Source of the DNA: Sulfurivermis sp040755915 | Lineage (GTDB): Bacteria; Pseudomonadota; Gammaproteobacteria; Thiohalomonadales; Thiohalomonadaceae | Reading direction: 5' to 3' | Assembly (NCBI GenBank): GCA_040755915.1 | Contig: JBFLWM010000004.1 | Coordinates: forward strand, 101,175 to 165,174 | Length of the DNA: 64,000 nt | In this document: positions 16,036 to 23,763 of the stretch, piece after piece | Position numbering within the stretch: the stretch's first letter is position 1 | How the letters are laid out: each line of letters starts with the position of its first letter | Translations under genes and position numbers: made by a program | The notes under the pieces: model-generated | Told to the model about the DNA's origin: nothing | What the model saw: only the letters and a program-made list of their open reading frames with translations | The model's database searches: none

Positions 16036-16122
16036 TGGTGCCGAGGGTCGGAATCGAACCGACACGGGGTTGCCCCCGGCAGATTTTGAGTCTGCTGCGT
16101 CTACCAGTTTCGCCACCCCGGC
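16036..16122 (-). tRNA. tRNA-Leu (anticodon CAA)
   Basis: Read on the minus strand, the 87 bases fold as a class II tRNA. The acceptor stem GCCGGGG pairs with CCTCGGC; the anticodon stem-loop is GCAGA-CTCAAAA-TCTGC with anticodon CAA (codon UUG); the long variable arm is CGGGGGCAACCCCG; the T arm is GTCGG-TTCGATT-CCGAC. The 3' CCA is encoded. It is divergent from queA. Confidence 0.97.
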
Positions 16123-16134
16123 TGGGGAGGGCGC

Positions 16135-16163
16135 ATTATAGGGAAAGGTGTACGCGGCGGCAA
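16135..16163 (-). promoter_or_regulatory. Promoter of tRNA-Leu
   Basis: On the minus strand a perfect -10 (TATAAT, 16135-16140) lies 12 bases before the tRNA 5' end, with TTGCCG (16158-16163) 17 bases further upstream as the -35 region. The queA promoter must lie in the same 70-base divergent gap. Confidence 0.6.
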
Positions 16164-16192
16164 AGCCCCTTTTTTGATACGATGCGCGGCCC

Positions 16193-17254
16193 ATGCGCCG
16201 CCAGGACTTCCATTTCGACCTCCCCCCGGAGCTGATCGCCCAGCATCCCGCCGCAGAGCGCGGCGGCAGCCGGCTGCTTTTCCTCGACGGTGCCGACGGC
16301 ACGCGCCGTGACCTTTTGTTCCGCGACCTGCCCGGGCTGCTGCGCCGCGGCGACCTGCTGGTGTTCAACGACACACGGGTGATTCCGGCGCGCCTGTTCG
16401 GCCGCAAGGAAAGCGGTGGTCAGGTGGAGGTGCTGGTGGAGCGCATCGTCGGCGAGGATCGGGTGCTGGCCCATGTTCGCGCCAGCAAGTCGCCCAGGCC
16501 GGGCACCTGGCTGGTGCTGGAAAGCGCGGTGGAGGTGGAAACGCTGGGGCGTGCCGGTGACCTGTTCGAGCTGCGCTTCCCCGGTCCCGCGCTGCCGCTG
16601 CTCAAGCAGTACGGCCGCATGCCGCTGCCGCCGTATATCGAGCGTGATGCCGCCGCGCAGGACGGCGAGCGCTACCAGACCGTTTATGCCCGCCGCGAAG
16701 GGGCGGTGGCGGCCCCCACCGCCGGCCTGCATTTCGATGACGCGATGCTGGCCCGCCTCGCCGAGCAGGGCATCGAGCGCGCCTTCGTCACCCTGCACGT
16801 GGGCGCCGGCACCTTCCAGCCGGTGCGGGTGGACGACATCCGCGCGCACGTCATGCACCACGAGTACCTGGAGGTCTCGGCGGAGACCTGCGCCGCCATA
16901 GCGGCGACCCGTGCCCGCGGCGGCCGGGTGGTGGCGGTGGGGACCACGGTGGTGCGCAGCCTGGAGAGCGCGGCGCGCGGCGGCGCACTGGAACCGTTTG
17001 CCGGCGAGACCGACATCTTCATCTATCCGGGCTATGAATTCCGCGTGGTGGATGCGCTGCTCACCAACTTCCACCTGCCGGAGTCCACCCTGCTGATGCT
17101 GGTGTCGGCCTTTGCCGGCTACGAGAATGTGATGGCGGCGTACCGCCACGCGGTGGCCGAGCGCTACCGCTTCTTCAGCTATGGCGACGCCATGTTTGTT
17201 CTACCCAAAGTGGCAAGTGACAAGTTGCAAGTGGCAAGAAAAGAACGCTTGTAA
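16193..17254 (+). CDS. queA: tRNA preQ1(34) S-adenosylmethionine ribosyltransferase-isomerase QueA
   Basis: Transfers and isomerises the ribosyl group of S-adenosylmethionine onto preQ1 in tRNA to make epoxyqueuosine, the penultimate queuosine step. The protein has 353 residues. Family features include DFHFDLPPELIAQHPA at the N-terminus, LLVFNDTRVIPARL, GAVAAPTAGLHFD, FVTLHVGAGTFQPVR and TNFHLPESTLLMLVSAFAG. After the usual end FSYGDAMF about 19 extra residues (VLPKVASDKLQVARKERL) are encoded by an intergenic-type repeat that supplies the stop codon. Next gene is tgt, as in many bacteria. Confidence 0.97.
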   Translation: MRRQDFHFDLPPELIAQHPAAERGGSRLLFLDGADGTRRDLLFRDLPGLLRRGDLLVFNDTRVIPARLFGRKESGGQVEVLVERIVGEDRVLAHVRASKSPRPGTWLVLESAVEVETLGRAGDLFELRFPGPALPLLKQYGRMPLPPYIERDAAAQDGERYQTVYARREGAVAAPTAGLHFDDAMLARLAEQGIERAFVTLHVGAGTFQPVRVDDIRAHVMHHEYLEVSAETCAAIAATRARGGRVVAVGTTVVRSLESAARGGALEPFAGETDIFIYPGYEFRVVDALLTNFHLPESTLLMLVSAFAGYENVMAAYRHAVAERYRFFSYGDAMFVLPKVASDKLQVARKERL

Positions 17255-17279
17255 CTTGGGACTTGGAACTTGAGACTTT
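17207..17279 (+). repeat. CAAGTGACAAGTT-type repeat element, copy 1
   Basis: Short units such as GGCAAGTGACAAGTTGCAAG on the left face units such as CTTGTAACTTGGGACTTGG on the right as an imperfect inverted repeat. A second copy with the same left and right units lies at 32282-32363. The element covers the last codons of queA and the gap before tgt. Confidence 0.7.
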
Positions 17280-17283
17280 CCCG

Positions 17284-18399
17284 ATGAACTTCGAACTGCT
17301 CACCACCGACCACCAGGCCCGCCGTGGCCGCCTGCACTTTGCCCGCGGCACGGTGGAGACGCCGGCCTTCATGCCGGTGGGCACCTACGGCACGGTGAAG
17401 GCGATGACGCCGGAGGAGCTGCGCGAGCTGGGCGCGGAGATCATCCTCGGCAACACCTTCCACCTGATGCTGCGTCCCGGCACCGACATCATCAACCTGC
17501 ACGGCGACCTGCACGACTTCATGCACTGGGACGGCCCGATCCTCACCGACTCCGGCGGCTTCCAGGTGTTCAGCCTGGGCGAGATGCGCAAGATCAGCGA
17601 GCAGGGTGTCACCTTCGCCTCGCCGGTGGACGGCAGCAAGGTGTTCATGGGGCCGGAGGAGTCCATGGCGGTGCAGCGGGCGCTGGGCTCCGATATCGTG
17701 ATGATCTTCGACGAGTGCACCCCCTATCCGGCGACCGAGCAGCAGGCGCGCGAGTCCATGGAGCTGTCGCTGCGCTGGGCGGCGCGCAGCAAGGTCGCGC
17801 ATGGCGACAATCCCAACGCCCTGTTCGGCATCGTGCAGGGCGGCATGTATCCGCAGCTGCGCCGGGAATCGCTGGCCGGGCTGGTGGAGATCGGCTTCGA
17901 CGGCTATGCCATCGGCGGGCTGTCGGTGGGCGAGCCCAAGGACGAGATGCTGCATACGCTGGAGGCCATCACCCCGCACATGCCCACCGACCGGCCGCGC
18001 TACCTGATGGGCGTCGGCACCCCGGAGGACATCGTCGAGGCGGTGCGCCGCGGCGTCGACATGTTCGACTGCGTGCTGCCCACCCGCAATGCCCGCAACG
18101 GCCACCTGTTCACCAGCGAGGGGGCGGTGCGCATCCGCAACAGCCAGTACCAGCACGATACCCGTCCGCTGGACCCGGACTGCGACTGCTACACCTGCCG
18201 CCATTACAGCCGCAGCTACCTGCGCCACCTGGACAAGTGCGGCGAGATCCTCGGTGCCCGCCTCAACACCATCCACAACCTGCACTACTACCAGCGCTTG
18301 ATGCGCGACCTGCGCGCCGCCATTCAGGCCGGCAGCCTGGAGCAGGCGGTGGCGGAGTTCTATGGCCGGCGGGGACAAGCCGTGCCGCCTATGCCATAA
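17284..18399 (+). CDS. tgt: Queuine tRNA-ribosyltransferase (tRNA-guanine transglycosylase)
   Basis: Exchanges guanine-34 of GU(N) tRNAs for preQ1. The protein has 371 residues, the normal bacterial length. Visible signatures include TPAFMPVGTYGTVK, GNTFHLMLRPG, LTDSGGFQVFSL with the catalytic-region Asp, FDECTPYP, IGGLSVGEPK, DCVLPTRNARNG, and the zinc site CDCYTCRHYSR with a downstream His. The ATG at 17284 starts the conserved FELLTTD segment; an upstream in-frame start lies inside the repeat and is rejected. It is co-oriented with queA and followed by the yajC-sec block. Confidence 0.97.
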   Translation: MNFELLTTDHQARRGRLHFARGTVETPAFMPVGTYGTVKAMTPEELRELGAEIILGNTFHLMLRPGTDIINLHGDLHDFMHWDGPILTDSGGFQVFSLGEMRKISEQGVTFASPVDGSKVFMGPEESMAVQRALGSDIVMIFDECTPYPATEQQARESMELSLRWAARSKVAHGDNPNALFGIVQGGMYPQLRRESLAGLVEIGFDGYAIGGLSVGEPKDEMLHTLEAITPHMPTDRPRYLMGVGTPEDIVEAVRRGVDMFDCVLPTRNARNGHLFTSEGAVRIRNSQYQHDTRPLDPDCDCYTCRHYSRSYLRHLDKCGEILGARLNTIHNLHYYQRLMRDLRAAIQAGSLEQAVAEFYGRRGQAVPPMP

Positions 18400-18414
18400 T
18401 GCCGGCCGTTTTTT
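18364..18414 (+). terminator. Possible terminator overlapping the end of tgt
   Basis: GGCCGGC (18364-18370) pairs with GCCGGCC (18401-18407) and is followed by G and six T. The loop of 30 bases is long, so this is a tentative call. Confidence 0.4.
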
Positions 18415-18461
18415 ACTGTCTTAGGTTAGACATAGCCAGCATATAAACGTGGGGAAATGCC

Positions 18462-18788
18462 ATGGGTTTTTTATTTGCTGATGCTTGGGCAGAAACAGTC
18501 CACACCACGCAGCAGCCCTCTCTCTTTGAAGGATTGTTGCCCCTTATTGTTCTTTTCGCTGTATTTTGGTTCTTGTTTGTGCGGCGACGTGGAAAAGCAC
18601 CAATATCTTTTGACGATTACAAGCGTAAGTATCCGAAGCATGTGAGTGAAGGGAAGGTTGGGTGTTATAACTGCGGTGCGCGGGATATTCATATCCAAGT
18701 TGCAGAAACTAGCCCACGTTCTCGAACTAATGTTCATATCTGCCGGCAATGTGGTTCAGAGTTGTATCGCAGCAAAGTAACCCATTGA
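18462..18788 (+). CDS. YajC-like N-terminus fused to a zinc ribbon, unknown function
   Basis: A 108-residue protein. Its N-terminus, MGFLFADAWAET, mirrors the start of the YajC encoded just downstream (MSFFISDAWAEA), and both continue into one membrane helix (here LLPLIVLFAVFWFLFVRRRG). The rest differs: instead of the YajC beta domain there is a short basic linker and two CxxC pairs, CYNC and CRQC, about 25 residues apart, a zinc-ribbon or rubredoxin-like metal site. GGGGA precedes the ATG. Base composition is more AT-rich than its neighbours. It may have arisen by partial duplication of yajC. Function is not known; a Sec-associated role is only inferred from location. Confidence 0.75.
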   Translation: MGFLFADAWAETVHTTQQPSLFEGLLPLIVLFAVFWFLFVRRRGKAPISFDDYKRKYPKHVSEGKVGCYNCGARDIHIQVAETSPRSRTNVHICRQCGSELYRSKVTH

Positions 18789-18823
18789 TTTTATAGAATC
18801 TAAATGGTGATTAAGGAGTTGTT

Positions 18824-19162
18824 ATGAGCTTTTTTATTTCCGACGCTTGGGCCGAAGCTGTACCCGCCGCTGCTCAGCAGGGGAGTCCGTGGGATGTTTT
18901 ACCGATGTTCGCCATTATGTTCGTCGTGTTTTACTTCCTGCTCATCCGTCCGCAGCAGAAGCGCGCCAAGGAGCACCGCACCATGGTCGAGAACCTGGCC
19001 AAGGGCGACGAGGTGGTGACCGGCGGCGGCCTGGTGGGCAAGGTGACCGATCTGGGCGACAACTTCATCGAGGTCGAGGTGGCCGACAACGTGCGCGTCA
19101 AGGTGCAGCGCCAGATGCTGGCCTCCGTCCTGCCCAAGGGAACCATCAAGGGCGGTCTGTAA
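18824..19162 (+). CDS. yajC: Preprotein translocase subunit YajC
   Basis: A 112-residue single-helix inner-membrane protein of the SecDF-YajC complex. The helix MFAIMFVVFYFLLIRPQQKRAKEH is the family hallmark, visible here in the segment FYFLLIRPQQKRAKEH, followed by NLAKGDEVVTGGGLVGKV and a C-terminal beta domain. AAGGAG lies seven bases before the ATG. Followed by secD and secF. Confidence 0.97.
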   Translation: MSFFISDAWAEAVPAAAQQGSPWDVLPMFAIMFVVFYFLLIRPQQKRAKEHRTMVENLAKGDEVVTGGGLVGKVTDLGDNFIEVEVADNVRVKVQRQMLASVLPKGTIKGGL

Positions 19163-19188
19163 TCCCACACAAGAATAAAAAGTATCCC

Positions 19189-19211
19189 GGCCCGCCGCCT
19201 GGCGGCGGGCC
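19189..19211 (+). other. GC-rich hairpin between yajC and secD
   Basis: GGCCCGCCGCC and GGCGGCGGGCC are perfect reverse complements separated by a single T. The secD ribosome-binding site (TTGGAG) begins immediately after the stem. It may adjust message stability or secD translation. Confidence 0.5.
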
Positions 19212-19226
19212 CTTGGAGTTGCATCC

Positions 19227-21086
19227 ATGAACAAATATCCCCTGTGGAAGAACCTGCTCATCGCCCTCGTCCTGCTGGTGGGGGTGGTCTATGCGCTGCC
19301 CAACCTGTACGGCGACGACCCGTCGGTGCAGGTGCTGGCGGGCCGCGCCGGCAAGGTCGACACGGGTACGCTCGGGCGCCTGGAGCAGGCGCTGAAGGCG
19401 CAGGGGATCGAACTGAAGCGCGCCGAGCTGCTCGGCGACACCCTGCTGCTGCGTTTCACCGGCACCGAGCCGCAGCTCAAGGCCTACGAACTGGTGCGCG
19501 AGACCCTCGGCAGCAATTACTCGGTGGCCCTCAATCTGGCGCCGGCCACTCCCGGCTGGCTGCGTTCGCTCGATGCCATGCCGATGTACCTGGGCCTGGA
19601 CCTGCGCGGCGGCGTGCATTTCCTGATGCAGGTGGACATGGAGGCCGCCGGGGCGCAGGCGCTGGAGCGCTATGTCAGCGACTGGCGCACCCTGCTGCGC
19701 GACAAGAAGGTGCGCTATCTGACGGTCGCCACCAACGCCGGTCGTGTCGAGGCCCGTTTCCGCGATGCCGCCGAGCGCGACCGCGCCCAGGAGCTGCTGC
19801 ACGCGGAATACCGTGATCTGCTGCTGGAGAGCGCCGAGCGGGACGGCGTGTTCCTGCTGCAGGCCCACCTGAGCGAAAAAGAGCTGCGTGACATCAAGAA
19901 ATTTGCCCTGCAGCAGAACATCACCACCCTGCGCAACCGCGTCAACGAGCTGGGCGTGGCCGAGCCGGTGATCCAGCAGCAGGGCGACGAGCGCATCGTG
20001 GTGCAGCTGCCCGGCGTGCAGGACACGGCGCGCGCCAAGGATATCCTCGGTGCCACCGCCACCCTGGAGTACCGTCTGGTGGACGAGGAGCATGGCGTGG
20101 CGGAGGCGGTGGCCGGCCGCGTGCCGCCCGGCAGCCGCCTGTATTACGAGCGCAACGGCCAGCCGATCCTGCTGCAGCGCCAGGTGATCATCACCGGCGA
20201 CCAGATCATCGACGCCGCCTCCGGCATCGATTCGCAGAGCGGCGGCCCGATGGTCAGCGTCACCCTGGACGGCCAGGGGGCCCGGCGCATGGACAACACC
20301 ACCCGCGACAACGTCGGCAAGCGCATGGCGGTGGTGTTCATCGAGACCAAGACCGAAACCAAGACGGTGAACGGCCAGCCGCAGCGCGTGACGTCGCGTA
20401 CCGAAGAGGTGATCAGCGTGGCGGTGATCCGCGATCGCTTCAGCAAGCGCTTCCAGACCACCGGTCTGGACAGTACCGAGGAAGCGCGCAACCTGGCCCT
20501 GCTGCTGCGCGCCGGTGCCCTGGCGGCACCGATGGAGATCGTGGAGGAGCGCACCATCGGCCCGAGCCTCGGCCAGGACAACATCGATCAGGGCGTCGCC
20601 TCGGTGGTCATCGGCTTTGCCCTGGTGGTGGCCTTCATGGTGTTCTGGTACCGCGCCTTCGGTCTCATCGCCAATCTGGCGCTGCTGCTCAACCTGGTGC
20701 TGATCGTGGCGGTGCTGTCACTGCTGCAGGCCACCCTGACCCTGCCCGGCATCGCCGGCATCGTGCTGACGCTGGGCATGGCGGTGGACGCCAACGTGCT
20801 GATCTATGAGCGCATCCGTGAGGAACTGCACAACGGCAATTCGCCGCAGGCCAGCATCAATGCCGGCTACGAGCGCGCCTTCGCCACCATTGCCGACGCC
20901 AATATCACCACGCTGATCGCCGCGGTGGTGCTGTTCGGCTTCGGCACCGGCCCGGTCAAGGGATTTGCCGTGACGCTGTCCATCGGCATCCTCACCTCCA
21001 TGTTCACCGCCGTGATGGTGAGCCGCGCGGTGGTGAACCTGACCTACGGTCGCCAGCGTCGTCTGGCCAAGCTGCCGCTGGCCTGA
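19227..21086 (+). CDS. secD: Protein translocase subunit SecD
   Basis: A 619-residue subunit of the proton-driven SecDF complex that pulls exported proteins from the Sec channel. The N-terminal helix (LLIALVLLVGVVYALPNLYG) is followed by the P1 periplasmic region with LGLDLRGGVHFLMQVD, and by the C-terminal RND-type bundle with VVIGFALVVAFMVFWYR, GMAVDANVLIYERIREEL and AFATIADANITTLIAA. The AVDANVLIYERIREE motif carries the conserved acidic residue for proton passage. Twelve bases separate it from secF. Confidence 0.98.
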   Translation: MNKYPLWKNLLIALVLLVGVVYALPNLYGDDPSVQVLAGRAGKVDTGTLGRLEQALKAQGIELKRAELLGDTLLLRFTGTEPQLKAYELVRETLGSNYSVALNLAPATPGWLRSLDAMPMYLGLDLRGGVHFLMQVDMEAAGAQALERYVSDWRTLLRDKKVRYLTVATNAGRVEARFRDAAERDRAQELLHAEYRDLLLESAERDGVFLLQAHLSEKELRDIKKFALQQNITTLRNRVNELGVAEPVIQQQGDERIVVQLPGVQDTARAKDILGATATLEYRLVDEEHGVAEAVAGRVPPGSRLYYERNGQPILLQRQVIITGDQIIDAASGIDSQSGGPMVSVTLDGQGARRMDNTTRDNVGKRMAVVFIETKTETKTVNGQPQRVTSRTEEVISVAVIRDRFSKRFQTTGLDSTEEARNLALLLRAGALAAPMEIVEERTIGPSLGQDNIDQGVASVVIGFALVVAFMVFWYRAFGLIANLALLLNLVLIVAVLSLLQATLTLPGIAGIVLTLGMAVDANVLIYERIREELHNGNSPQASINAGYERAFATIADANITTLIAAVVLFGFGTGPVKGFAVTLSIGILTSMFTAVMVSRAVVNLTYGRQRRLAKLPLA

Positions 21087-21097
21087 GGAACTGAATC

Positions 21098-22042
21098 ATG
21101 CAGATATTCCAGAATACCAACGTCGACTTCCTCGGCCAGCGCAAGCTGGCGGTGATGGTTTCCATCCTGCTGTTCGTGGTGTCCATCGGCGCCCTGGTCA
21201 GCCGTGGCCTCAACCTCGGCATCGACTTCACCGGCGGCACCCTGATGGAGTTCGGCTATGCCCAGCCGACCGAGCTGGCGGTGGTGCGCGAGGCGCTGGT
21301 CGCCAACGGTTATGGCGATGCCGTGGTGCAGCACATCGGCAGCGCGCGCGAGGTGATGGTGCGCATGCCGGTACGCGAGGGCATGACCTCGGCCTCGCTG
21401 AGCAACGCCGTGCACCAGGCCCTGCAGCAGGCGGCAGGACAGTCGCTGGAGCTGCGCCGGGTGGAGTTCGTCGGTCCGCAGGTGGGCAACGAGCTGCTGG
21501 AGAACGGCGGTCTCGCCATCCTGTATGCCCTGATCGGCATCCTGATCTATGTGGCACTGCGCTTCGAGTACCGTCTTGGCGTCGGCGCCATCATCGCCCT
21601 GATCCATGATCCGGTGCTGATCCTCGGCCTGTTCGCGTTGTTCCAGTGGAACTTCGACCTGACGGTACTGGCGGCGATGCTGGCGGTGATCGGCTACTCC
21701 CTCAACGACACCATCGTCATCTACGACCGCATCCGCGAGAACTTCCGCAAGCTGCGCAAGGCGACGCCGGTGGAGGTGGTGAACGCCTCCATCAACCAGA
21801 CCCTGTCGCGCACCGTGCTCACCTCCGGCACCACCCTGTTCGTGGTGCTGGCGCTGGTGGTCTTCGGCGGCGAGATGATCCGCGGCTTTGCCGTGGCCTT
21901 CCTTATCGGCATCGTTATCGGCACCTATTCCTCGGTGTACGTTGCCAGCACCGCCGCCCTGGCCCTGGGCATCAGCAAGGAGAACCTGATGCCGGTGAAG
22001 AAGGAAGGCGAGGGGGAGGAAGAGATGGAGAACCTGCCTTAG
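21098..22042 (+). CDS. secF: Protein translocase subunit SecF
   Basis: A 314-residue partner of SecD. Features: GLNLGIDFTGGTLMEF after the first helix, a small periplasmic region, then five C-terminal helices with YSLNDTIVIYDRIRENFRK and NQTLSRTVLTSGTTLFVV. It ends with an acidic, Lys/Glu-rich tail. Last gene before a strong terminator, so yajC-secD-secF form the 3' end of a transcription unit. Confidence 0.98.
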   Translation: MQIFQNTNVDFLGQRKLAVMVSILLFVVSIGALVSRGLNLGIDFTGGTLMEFGYAQPTELAVVREALVANGYGDAVVQHIGSAREVMVRMPVREGMTSASLSNAVHQALQQAAGQSLELRRVEFVGPQVGNELLENGGLAILYALIGILIYVALRFEYRLGVGAIIALIHDPVLILGLFALFQWNFDLTVLAAMLAVIGYSLNDTIVIYDRIRENFRKLRKATPVEVVNASINQTLSRTVLTSGTTLFVVLALVVFGGEMIRGFAVAFLIGIVIGTYSSVYVASTAALALGISKENLMPVKKEGEGEEEMENLP

Positions 22043-22099
22043 GCTGCACGGAACCTATCCGGGCAGCCTGGCAAAACGCCGGCCGGCCCGTGACGAAGA

Positions 22100-22138
22100 C
22101 ACAGGGCCGGGCCGCAAGGTGCCGGCCCTGTGCTTTTT
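22100..22138 (+). terminator. Rho-independent terminator after secF
   Basis: Eleven-base-pair stem CACAGGGCCGG / CCGGCCCTGTG with an 11-base loop, followed by C and TTTTT, 58 bases after the secF stop. Confidence 0.92.
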
Positions 22139-22176
22139 GTGGCCGGCGAGCAATGAAGTGAGTGAGGAACAATGAA

Positions 22177-22587
22177 ATGACCATGCCCGCAATCAAGATC
22201 ACCAGCAGCGATTACGATCGGCTGGATACCCTGCTGGCCCGCCCGCAGTACCGCCACCTGCCGGCGGCAGAGGCCCTGCGCCAGGAGATGGAGCGGGCCG
22301 AGGTGGTGGAGCCGGCGCAGATGCCGGCCGGGGTGATCACCATGCACTCCACGGCGCGTTGTCTGGAGGAGGGGGAGGGTAGGGAATACGAGCTGACCCT
22401 GGTCTATCCGACCGAGGCGGACGGTAGCGCCGGGCGCGTCTCGGTGCTGGCGCCGGTGGGCACGGCGATGCTCGGTCTGGCGACGGGGCAGGAGATCGAC
22501 TGGCCGGGTCCGGGCGGGCAGGTACTGCGGCTGCGTGTGCTGGCGGTGACCTATCAGCCGGAGGCGGCAGGGGATTTCAATCGCTGA
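22177..22587 (+). CDS. rnk: Nucleoside diphosphate kinase regulator Rnk
   Basis: A 136-residue protein, the same length as E. coli Rnk, a GreA/GreB-like factor that binds RNA polymerase and affects nucleoside diphosphate kinase levels. The N-terminal coiled segment (DYDRLDTLLARPQYRHLPAAEALRQEM contains RLDTLLARPQYRHLPAAEAL) is followed by the FKBP-like C-terminal domain with VITMHSTARC, ELTLVYPTEAD, VLAPVGTAMLGLATGQEIDW and the ending YQPEAAGDF. The ATG at 22177 matches the family start; GTG 22162 would add five residues. Confidence 0.94.
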   Translation: MTMPAIKITSSDYDRLDTLLARPQYRHLPAAEALRQEMERAEVVEPAQMPAGVITMHSTARCLEEGEGREYELTLVYPTEADGSAGRVSVLAPVGTAMLGLATGQEIDWPGPGGQVLRLRVLAVTYQPEAAGDFNR

Positions 22588-22590
22588 GGT

Positions 22591-22764
22591 TCAGGCGGCG
22601 GCGTGCGCATCGTGCGCCGCCTCGGGAGGCTCGATGGCGATGATCTCGAACACGTCGGGGCTGCTCTGCCAGGCGAAACCGCTGGCCAGATCGTCCATAC
22701 CGTCGAGCACCTCGCGCATGGTGAGTTCGAGCGGGCTGATGGTGTTGATGCGTAGTGCCTGCAC
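22591..22764 (-). CDS. Possible 57-residue protein, unknown
   Basis: A short frame convergent with rnk, starting at GTG 22764 with GGAAC about ten bases upstream. The peptide (VQALRINTISPLELTMREVL to the Ala-rich end) has a protein-like composition, with a segment SPDVFEIIAIEPPEA. It could be the remnant of a longer gene or a small protein. No family recognised. It lies just downstream of a REP hairpin. Confidence 0.3.
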   Translation of the reverse strand: MQALRINTISPLELTMREVLDGMDDLASGFAWQSSPDVFEIIAIEPPEAAHDAHAAA

Positions 22765-22838
22765 GCGGCTGTTCCGTTGCTGAAGTGAATAGTCCTTCAG
22801 TTTGTCGGTCGGTGCCCCGGGAACTTGAGGGTGGGACT

Positions 22839-22865
22839 GTAGGAGCGGATGCGATCCGCTCCTAC
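22839..22865. repeat. REP-like palindrome (GTAGGAGCGGAT type)
   Basis: GTAGGAGCGGAT-GCG-ATCCGCTCCTAC, a perfect 12-base-pair palindrome. It belongs with the GTAGGAGCGAAT elements at 41660-41683, 62579-62602 and 62614-62637. Located after suhB. Confidence 0.85.
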
Positions 22866-22866
22866 T

Positions 22867-22887
22867 GCCGTGCTCCTTGAGCACGGC
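22867..22887 (-). terminator. Hairpin just after suhB
   Basis: GCCGTGCTC-CTT-GAGCACGGC, nine perfect base pairs, begins two bases past the suhB stop on the minus strand. No U-run follows; the next REP palindrome lies directly beyond it. It may work as a 3' end stabiliser rather than a terminator. Confidence 0.4.
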
Positions 22888-22889
22888 GC

Positions 22890-23693
22890 CTAGCGGCGCA
22901 GCGATTCCGGCAGCGCCGGCTGGATGGTCTTGAGGATGGCGCCGTGCAGCTTGAGGTTGCCGCCGACGATGTTGCCGCTGCCGAGGTAATTCTGCCCGCC
23001 GCCGAAGTCGCTCACCACGCCGCCGGCCTCCTGGATCAGCAGGGCGCCGGCCGCCATGTCCCACGGCGACAGGCCGAACTCCCAGAAGCCGTCGAGGCGG
23101 CCGGCGGCGACATAGGCCAGGTCCAGTGCGGCAGAGCCGGCGCGGCGGATGTCCGCCACCTTGGGCGCCATGGCGCGGAAGGTATTCAGGTAAGGATCGA
23201 GCAGGTCCGGCTGGCGGAACGGAAAGCCGGTGCCGATGAGGGTGCCTTCCAGTTCGTTGCGGCGCGAGACGCGCAGGCGGCGGTTGTTGAGCTGGGCGCC
23301 GCCGCCGCGGCTGGCGGTGTACAGGTCCTGGCTCACCGGGTCGTAGACCACGGCCTGATCGAGCTGGCCCTTCACCATCAGGGCGATGGAGACGGCGTAC
23401 TGCGGGAAGCCGTGCAGGAAGTTGGTGGTGCCGTCCAGCGGGTCGATGATCCACTGGTAGGTGTCGGCCCCGGGGCGCTGTTCGCCGCTTTCCTCCGCCA
23501 GGATGGCGTGGTGCGGGTAGGCCTTCTGGATGATCTGGATGATTTCCTGCTCGGCGCGGCGGTCGACTTCGCTGACGAAGTCGTTGTGTGACTTGCTGGT
23601 GACGGTGAGGCCATCCACATGTTCGGCGGAACGGGCGATAATGTCGCCGGCCCGGCGCGCAGCGCGGACCGCGATGTTCAGCATGGGGTGCAT
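22890..23693 (-). CDS. suhB: Inositol monophosphatase family protein SuhB
   Basis: A 267-residue cytosolic Mg-dependent phosphatase; SuhB homologues also take part in rRNA transcription antitermination. Metal-site motifs are visible: EE in ILAEESGE, DPLDGTTNFLHG (IDPLDGTTN) and WDMAAGALLIQEAGG. N-terminal MHPMLNIAVRAARRAGDIIA is typical of gammaproteobacterial SuhB. It is divergent from trmJ with a 70-base gap that must hold both promoters. Confidence 0.95.
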   Translation of the reverse strand: MHPMLNIAVRAARRAGDIIARSAEHVDGLTVTSKSHNDFVSEVDRRAEQEIIQIIQKAYPHHAILAEESGEQRPGADTYQWIIDPLDGTTNFLHGFPQYAVSIALMVKGQLDQAVVYDPVSQDLYTASRGGGAQLNNRRLRVSRRNELEGTLIGTGFPFRQPDLLDPYLNTFRAMAPKVADIRRAGSAALDLAYVAAGRLDGFWEFGLSPWDMAAGALLIQEAGGVVSDFGGGQNYLGSGNIVGGNLKLHGAILKTIQPALPESLRR

Positions 23694-23763
23694 GGAGGCA
23701 CTCTCCGATTGTCAAAGAATAAAGAGCAGGGAAGGCGCGTATTCTAATGAAAAAAGGCGAACA

